Of a DNA stretch of 18,192 nucleotides, positions 15,255 to 18,192 are shown in pieces. The notes under the pieces are model-generated. The model saw nothing but the letters and a program-made list of their open reading frames with translations. It was not told where the DNA came from and did not search any database. This DNA comes from an uncultured Lachnospiraceae bacterium (GTDB lineage Bacteria > Bacillota > Clostridia > Lachnospirales > Lachnospiraceae): contig CALWEE010000010.1 of assembly GCA_944376975.1 (NCBI GenBank), positions 1 through 18,192 on the forward strand, written 5' to 3'. A program made the position numbers and the translations under genes. The first letter of the stretch is position 1. The number at the start of each line of letters is the position of its first letter.

Positions 15255-16316
15255 TCAATATTCTCCGGCTTCAACCATAAGGTCTAACATAACATAGTCG
15301 GATACTGCCGGCGCTTCTTCGCCTTCCTCCAGAGTAACGCTGCCCGCGTCGATCAGATTCTGTTTCTGAAGTTCATAGTAACCTTCTACTGTACCGTCAG
15401 CAGCGCCTTCGGATACTTCTTTACCTGTCAGCCATTCAGCGTCGCCTCTCTGGTTGTAAGCAGCCTCAGCGTCTGTGGCTGTACGTGCGGCAACCAGCTC
15501 AGCTGTTTCTTCCTGATGCTCATCTGCCGCGTAGTCCATCGCTTTGAACAGGGCGCGTGTGAATCTTACAAGCACGTCTCTGTTTGCTTCAGCGTATTCC
15601 GGCATAACGATCCAGCTCGCAAGAGAGATGGTATCATCCTGGAATGTCAGGTTGTCGGAAAGTTTCGTAGCGTTGGGATCCTGATCCAGGATTGTCAGGC
15701 TGTTGGGAGACCATGTAGCGCAAGCGTCAACGCCGCCGGAAAGCATAGCGGTAACGATCGCGGACGCGTCCATATCAACCGGTGTGATATCATCCATTGT
15801 CATGCCTGCGGAATCCAGTGTCTTTACAAGGATATCTTCACTGGAACTTCCGGAAGAATAAGCAACCTGTTTGCCAGCCAGATCTTCGATGGATGTGATG
15901 CCTTCGCCGCCGATGACCGCGTCACCGTTGGAAATGTGGGACAGCGCGAAGATCGTTGCCTGGCCTTCGATACAAAGCTTATGCGCGCCCTGGCCAATGT
16001 AGCCGACATCAATGCTTCCGGATTCCATAGCCGCGATGATCGTCGGTCCATCCTGGAACTCGGTCAGGTTAACGGTGATGCCTTCCTCTTCCATATAGCC
16101 CTGAGCGATGGCGTTCTCGATCGCCCACAGGGAACCGTAGTTGGGCATGTAAGCCACATTGATCGTCACCGGTTCCGCGGAAGCGGCTGTTTCGCCGGCC
16201 GCTGCTGTATCGGCTGTTGTATCGGCTGTCGTCTCGCCGGAACCTGAGCAACCTACCAGCAATGCTGCTGTCATTGTGGCGGCAAGGATCCCGCTCACTA
16301 ATTTTCTGAATTTCAT
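15255..16316 (-). CDS. ABC transporter solute-binding lipoprotein, SsuA/TauA/NMT1-like
   Basis: This 353-residue secreted lipoprotein begins with MKFRKLVSGI, a hydrophobic segment and the lipobox LLVGC (lipidated Cys23). A Thr/Ala/Glu-rich linker follows (24-48). The mature part starts TINVAYMPNYGSLWAIENAI and matches the periplasmic-binding fold of the aliphatic-sulfonate, taurine and thiamine-precursor binding family; segments such as AAMESGSIDVGYIGQG (96-111) and LAGKQVAYSSGSSSED are typical. The start is the ATG at 16316, 8 bases after GGGAGG; an upstream in-frame ATG at 16343 lacks a site. It is the last gene of the permease-ATPase-binding-protein operon. The substrate cannot be read from the sequence; no sulfonatase, monooxygenase or thiamine gene is adjacent. 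Confidence 0.9.
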   Translation of the reverse strand: MKFRKLVSGILAATMTAALLVGCSGSGETTADTTADTAAAGETAASAEPVTINVAYMPNYGSLWAIENAIAQGYMEEEGITVNLTEFQDGPTIIAAMESGSIDVGYIGQGAHKLCIEGQATIFALSHISNGDAVIGGEGITSIEDLAGKQVAYSSGSSSEDILVKTLDSAGMTMDDITPVDMDASAIVTAMLSGGVDACATWSPNSLTILDQDPNATKLSDNLTFQDDTISLASWIVMPEYAEANRDVLVRFTRALFKAMDYAADEHQEETAELVAARTATDAEAAYNQRGDAEWLTGKEVSEGAADGTVEGYYELQKQNLIDAGSVTLEEGEEAPAVSDYVMLDLMVEAGEY

Positions 16317-16324
16317 CTTTTTTT

Positions 16325-16330
16325 CCTCCC
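16325..16330 (-). promoter_or_regulatory. Ribosome binding site deciding the binding-protein start
   Basis: GGGAGG on the minus strand lies 8 bases before the ATG at 16316. It supports that start, which places the signal peptide and lipobox at the usual distance, over the longer frame beginning at 16343. Confidence 0.85.
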
Positions 16331-16383
16331 TTAGATCATTCATATGGTTTTTATGTACTTCCGGGTATCACCCCGATCAGCCA

Positions 16384-17175
16384 TTATTTTCTGACTTCCA
16401 GATATTCCTGATATACCTGTCCCCAGATATGGTTCTTCAGGTCGAGGAATTCGGGTGTCATCTTTGTTTCCTGGGTACGCGGATACGGGATATTGATCTC
16501 CACGATATCTTTGATACGTCCCGGTCTGGCGCTCATGATGATAACCTTCTGCGCCAGGATGATCGCTTCTTCCACGTCATGGGTGATGAAGAAGCACGTT
16601 TTTCTTTCTTTCTCCCATGTGTTCAGAAGCTCTGTCTGAAGCTGGGTCCTCGTCTGAGCGTCCAGCGCTCCAAAGGGCTCGTCCATCAATAGTACAGAAG
16701 GATTGACCGCGTAGGCCCTCGCTATAGCCACACGCTGTTTCATACCACCGGACAGCTCCTTTGGATAATGGTTGACGAAGTCCTCCAGCTGAACCATCTT
16801 GATATACTTCATGGCAATGTCTTCAGCTTCCTGACCTTTGATGCCTTTCAGGTTCAGGCCGAACATAACGTTCTTCTTTACTGTCATCCACGGGAACAGG
16901 GCGTACTGCTGGAATACGACGCCTCTTTCCGTACCGGTTCCCACAACTTCTTTTCCGTCGCAGTAAACCTTTCCGGATGTGGGCTCAGAGAGTCCGGCAA
17001 TGATATTGAGCAGGGTAGATTTACCGCATCCGGACGGACCTACCACGCAGATAAACTCGTTTTCTTTAATATCAAGACTCACGCCGTTCAGGGCGATCAT
17101 CTCCCCGTTACGGGTATTGTATACTTTACGGACATTGTCGATCCGTAATTTTATATCTCTCGCTTCTCCTGCCAT
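16384..17175 (-). CDS. ABC transporter ATPase, SsuB/TauB-like
   Basis: This 263-residue nucleotide-binding subunit powers the adjacent importer at the inner face of the membrane. All motifs are intact: Walker A GPSGCGKST (46-54), Q-loop VVFQQYALFPWMTV, signature LSGGMKQRVAIARA (141-154), Walker B VLLMDEPFGALD (161-172) and switch histidine in FITHDVEEA (His199). LFPWMTV and the overall length are typical of the nitrate/sulfonate/taurine class. The start overlaps the permease end by 25 bases, with AAAGGAAG about 9 bases before the ATG. A 67-base gap with the binding-protein ribosome site follows; no terminator is seen in it. Confidence 0.95.
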   Translation of the reverse strand: MAGEARDIKLRIDNVRKVYNTRNGEMIALNGVSLDIKENEFICVVGPSGCGKSTLLNIIAGLSEPTSGKVYCDGKEVVGTGTERGVVFQQYALFPWMTVKKNVMFGLNLKGIKGQEAEDIAMKYIKMVQLEDFVNHYPKELSGGMKQRVAIARAYAVNPSVLLMDEPFGALDAQTRTQLQTELLNTWEKERKTCFFITHDVEEAIILAQKVIIMSARPGRIKDIVEINIPYPRTQETKMTPEFLDLKNHIWGQVYQEYLEVRK

Positions 17176-17927
17176 CCTGTGAACTTCCTTTCTAAGAACT
17201 TAACGATCTTCTCAACGATCATACCTATGATACCGATAATGATTATGTACATGAGCATTGGCGCCGATTCAAAACTGTTGTTCAGCGATCGGATACGCAT
17301 TCCGAGACCGGCGACAGCGCCTGTGGATTCGGCGGCGATCAATGTTGTCAGGGCTGTGGATGTACCCAGACGGATCGCTGTCATGATGAACGGCAGGGTT
17401 GCCGGAGCGATGACTTTAAGGAAGATATCCTTATCGGTCGCGCCCAGAACGCGGGCCGCTTTGATCAGTGTTTCATCAATATTGATAACGCCCTGATAAA
17501 TCGTGATCGTCATGATAAGGAATGTGGCGATCGTGATAACGATGATCTGAGGTCTTCTGCCGACACCGGCGGAGATAACGATCAGCGGCACGTATGCCAG
17601 CGGCGGGATGTTACGGATGAACTGGATCCACGGTTCGATGATGTTCCGCACCGGCGCGTACCATGCCATCAGGATGGCAACCGGCAGGGAAAGAACGAAT
17701 CCAATGGCGAATCCCGCGCTTACGGAGATCAAACTGCTCGACAAGTCTTTGAAAAATACGCCTCTGTCGATCATGGTCTTCAGCGATTCCAGGGTTACGA
17801 CCAGGTTTGGAAAGCTTCGCGCTGTCTGCGGGTTGATGGAAAGCAGATACCATACGACCATCGCCGCAGCGAACGAAAGAAGCAACCAGACCTTTTTGGG
17901 GATTTTGCTGGTTTTGTTGCGGTTCAT
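17151..17927 (-). CDS. ABC transporter permease, SsuC/TauC-like
   Basis: This 258-residue inner-membrane subunit has a basic N-terminus and about six spans (roughly 13-31, 67-89, 104-123, 127-147, 180-200, 225-246). The cytoplasmic EAA-type coupling loop is readable as LIKAARVLGATDKDIFLKVI (154-173), which contacts the ATPase. RNIPPLAYVPL is typical of the SsuC/TauC class. The start is the ATG at 17927, with AAGGAG 6 bases upstream; an in-frame ATG seven codons earlier (17948) has no ribosome site. It is the first gene of the operon, preceded by an AT-rich leader, and overlaps the ATPase by 25 bases. Confidence 0.94.
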   Translation of the reverse strand: MNRNKTSKIPKKVWLLLSFAAAMVVWYLLSINPQTARSFPNLVVTLESLKTMIDRGVFFKDLSSSLISVSAGFAIGFVLSLPVAILMAWYAPVRNIIEPWIQFIRNIPPLAYVPLIVISAGVGRRPQIIVITIATFLIMTITIYQGVINIDETLIKAARVLGATDKDIFLKVIAPATLPFIMTAIRLGTSTALTTLIAAESTGAVAGLGMRIRSLNNSFESAPMLMYIIIIGIIGMIVEKIVKFLERKFTGWQEKREI

Positions 17928-17933
17928 AAACTT

Positions 17934-17939
17934 CTCCTT
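17934..17939 (-). promoter_or_regulatory. Ribosome binding site deciding the permease start
   Basis: AAGGAG on the minus strand lies 6 bases before the ATG at 17927. The alternative ATG at 17948 has no comparable site, so the shorter protein is preferred. Confidence 0.8.
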
Positions 17940-18015
17940 CTTTCTCATATTACTTACACGAGTTTCATTAAGCTTAGTCTAACATGTTTAAAAAATATTT
18001 TAAGGTGGAAGTTTT

Positions 18016-18045
18016 TTCATACTTTTTTCACAACTTGACCCTCAA
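18016..18045 (-). promoter_or_regulatory. Possible promoter of the ABC transporter operon
   Basis: On the minus strand TTGAGG (18040-18045), an 18-base spacer and TATGAA (18016-18021) lie in the AT-rich leader before the permease. Each hexamer matches four of six consensus positions. Other weak pairs exist in the same stretch, so only the general location is supported. Confidence 0.25.
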
Positions 18046-18081
18046 AAGATCCGGTCCCGACCGCCGTCCGGCTTTCAGGGC

Positions 18082-18109
18082 AAAAAAAATCCTGAAAACC
18101 GTTTTCAGG
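18082..18109 (-). terminator. Rho-independent terminator after tRNA-Met
   Basis: On the minus strand CCTGAAAA-CGG-TTTTCAGG (8-bp stem, 3-base loop) is followed by an eight-T run, interrupted from the stem by one A. It lies about 14 bases after the tRNA 3' end and ends the tRNA transcript. Confidence 0.85.
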
Positions 18110-18122
18110 CTTTCAGGACGCA

Positions 18123-18192
18123 TAGCGAGGAAGGGATTTGAACCCCCGACACTGCGGGTATGAACCGCATGCTCTAGCCAACTGAGCTACCT
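18123..18192 (-). tRNA. tRNA-Met (anticodon CAT), elongator type, 5' end cut by the window edge
   Basis: The minus strand reads as a tRNA: D arm TAGCTCAGTTGGCTAGAGC, anticodon arm TGCGG-TTCATAC-CCGCA with anticodon CAT, a T arm with loop TTCAAAT and two G-T pairs in its stem, and 3' acceptor strand CCTCGCT plus discriminator A. Only the last three bases (AGG) of the 5' acceptor strand are inside the window; four bases are missing. CCA is not encoded. The initiator hallmark of three G-C pairs in the anticodon stem is absent, and the loop TTCATAC matches Firmicutes elongator tRNA-Met rather than the CAT-reading tRNA-Ile. Confidence 0.93.

Noticed and set aside
17949..18081. Riboswitch in the leader of the ABC transporter operon
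   Set aside because: The 130-base leader is AT-rich with only a short GGTC-GG-GACC repeat. No thiamine-pyrophosphate or other known aptamer core is visible.
18092..18108. Catabolite-control (cre)-like palindrome TGAAAACGGTTTTCA
   Set aside because: It resembles the cre consensus but has one extra central base. It is the stem of the terminator after tRNA-Met, which explains the symmetry.
18123..18192. tRNA-Ile with lysidine-modified CAT anticodon, or initiator tRNA
   Set aside because: The anticodon stem lacks the initiator GGG/CCC run, and the loop TTCATAC with its flanks matches elongator tRNA-Met rather than the CTCATAA loop usual for tRNA-Ile(CAT).

Overview
The window reads as a chromosomal segment of a fairly GC-rich Gram-positive anaerobe of the Clostridia, most like a Lachnospiraceae member. 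This rests on the cysS-mrnC-rlmB gene order, Gram-positive AGGAGG ribosome sites, an alanine/threonine-rich lipoprotein linker, an elongator tRNA-Met of Firmicutes type and the protein families present. The assignment is inference; no search was run. Every intact gene lies on the minus strand. Only a partial, apparently broken LysR-type regulator gene at the left edge is on the plus strand.

Read in the direction of transcription (right to left): the right edge holds a 5'-truncated tRNA-Met(CAT) with its terminator. Next is an ABC importer operon of the SsuABC/TauABC class: permease, ATPase, then solute-binding lipoprotein, closed by a terminator at about 15207-15236. Then comes a long run of closely spaced genes: a divergent nagB-like isomerase/deaminase, nagA, a multi-membrane-span histidine kinase, a NarL-type response regulator, a phosphofructokinase, a class II fructose-bisphosphate aldolase, an atypical triosephosphate isomerase paralogue and a large LarA-family (nickel-pincer racemase-like) protein. 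It ends at a strong terminator at 6163-6189.

A second operon has its own promoter at about 6096-6124. It carries ispF, a DUF2156 protein (lysyl-phosphatidylglycerol synthase C-terminal-like), an Eis-like GNAT acetyltransferase, cysS, mrnC and rlmB, with several start/stop overlaps. A SEC-C zinc-motif protein with a perfect consensus promoter follows. It converges on the LysR remnant through a shared bidirectional terminator.

The most interesting unit is nagB-nagA-kinase-regulator-pfk-fba-tpi-larA. On paper its enzymes form a complete chain from an N-acetylhexosamine-6-phosphate through deacetylation, deamination/isomerisation, phosphorylation and aldol cleavage to triose-level products, with a 2-hydroxyacid racemase/epimerase-like enzyme at the end and a dedicated two-component system in the middle. 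The NagB and the triosephosphate isomerase both differ from their canonical families at phosphate-binding loops, so the real substrate may be a modified sugar. That pathway assignment is inference.
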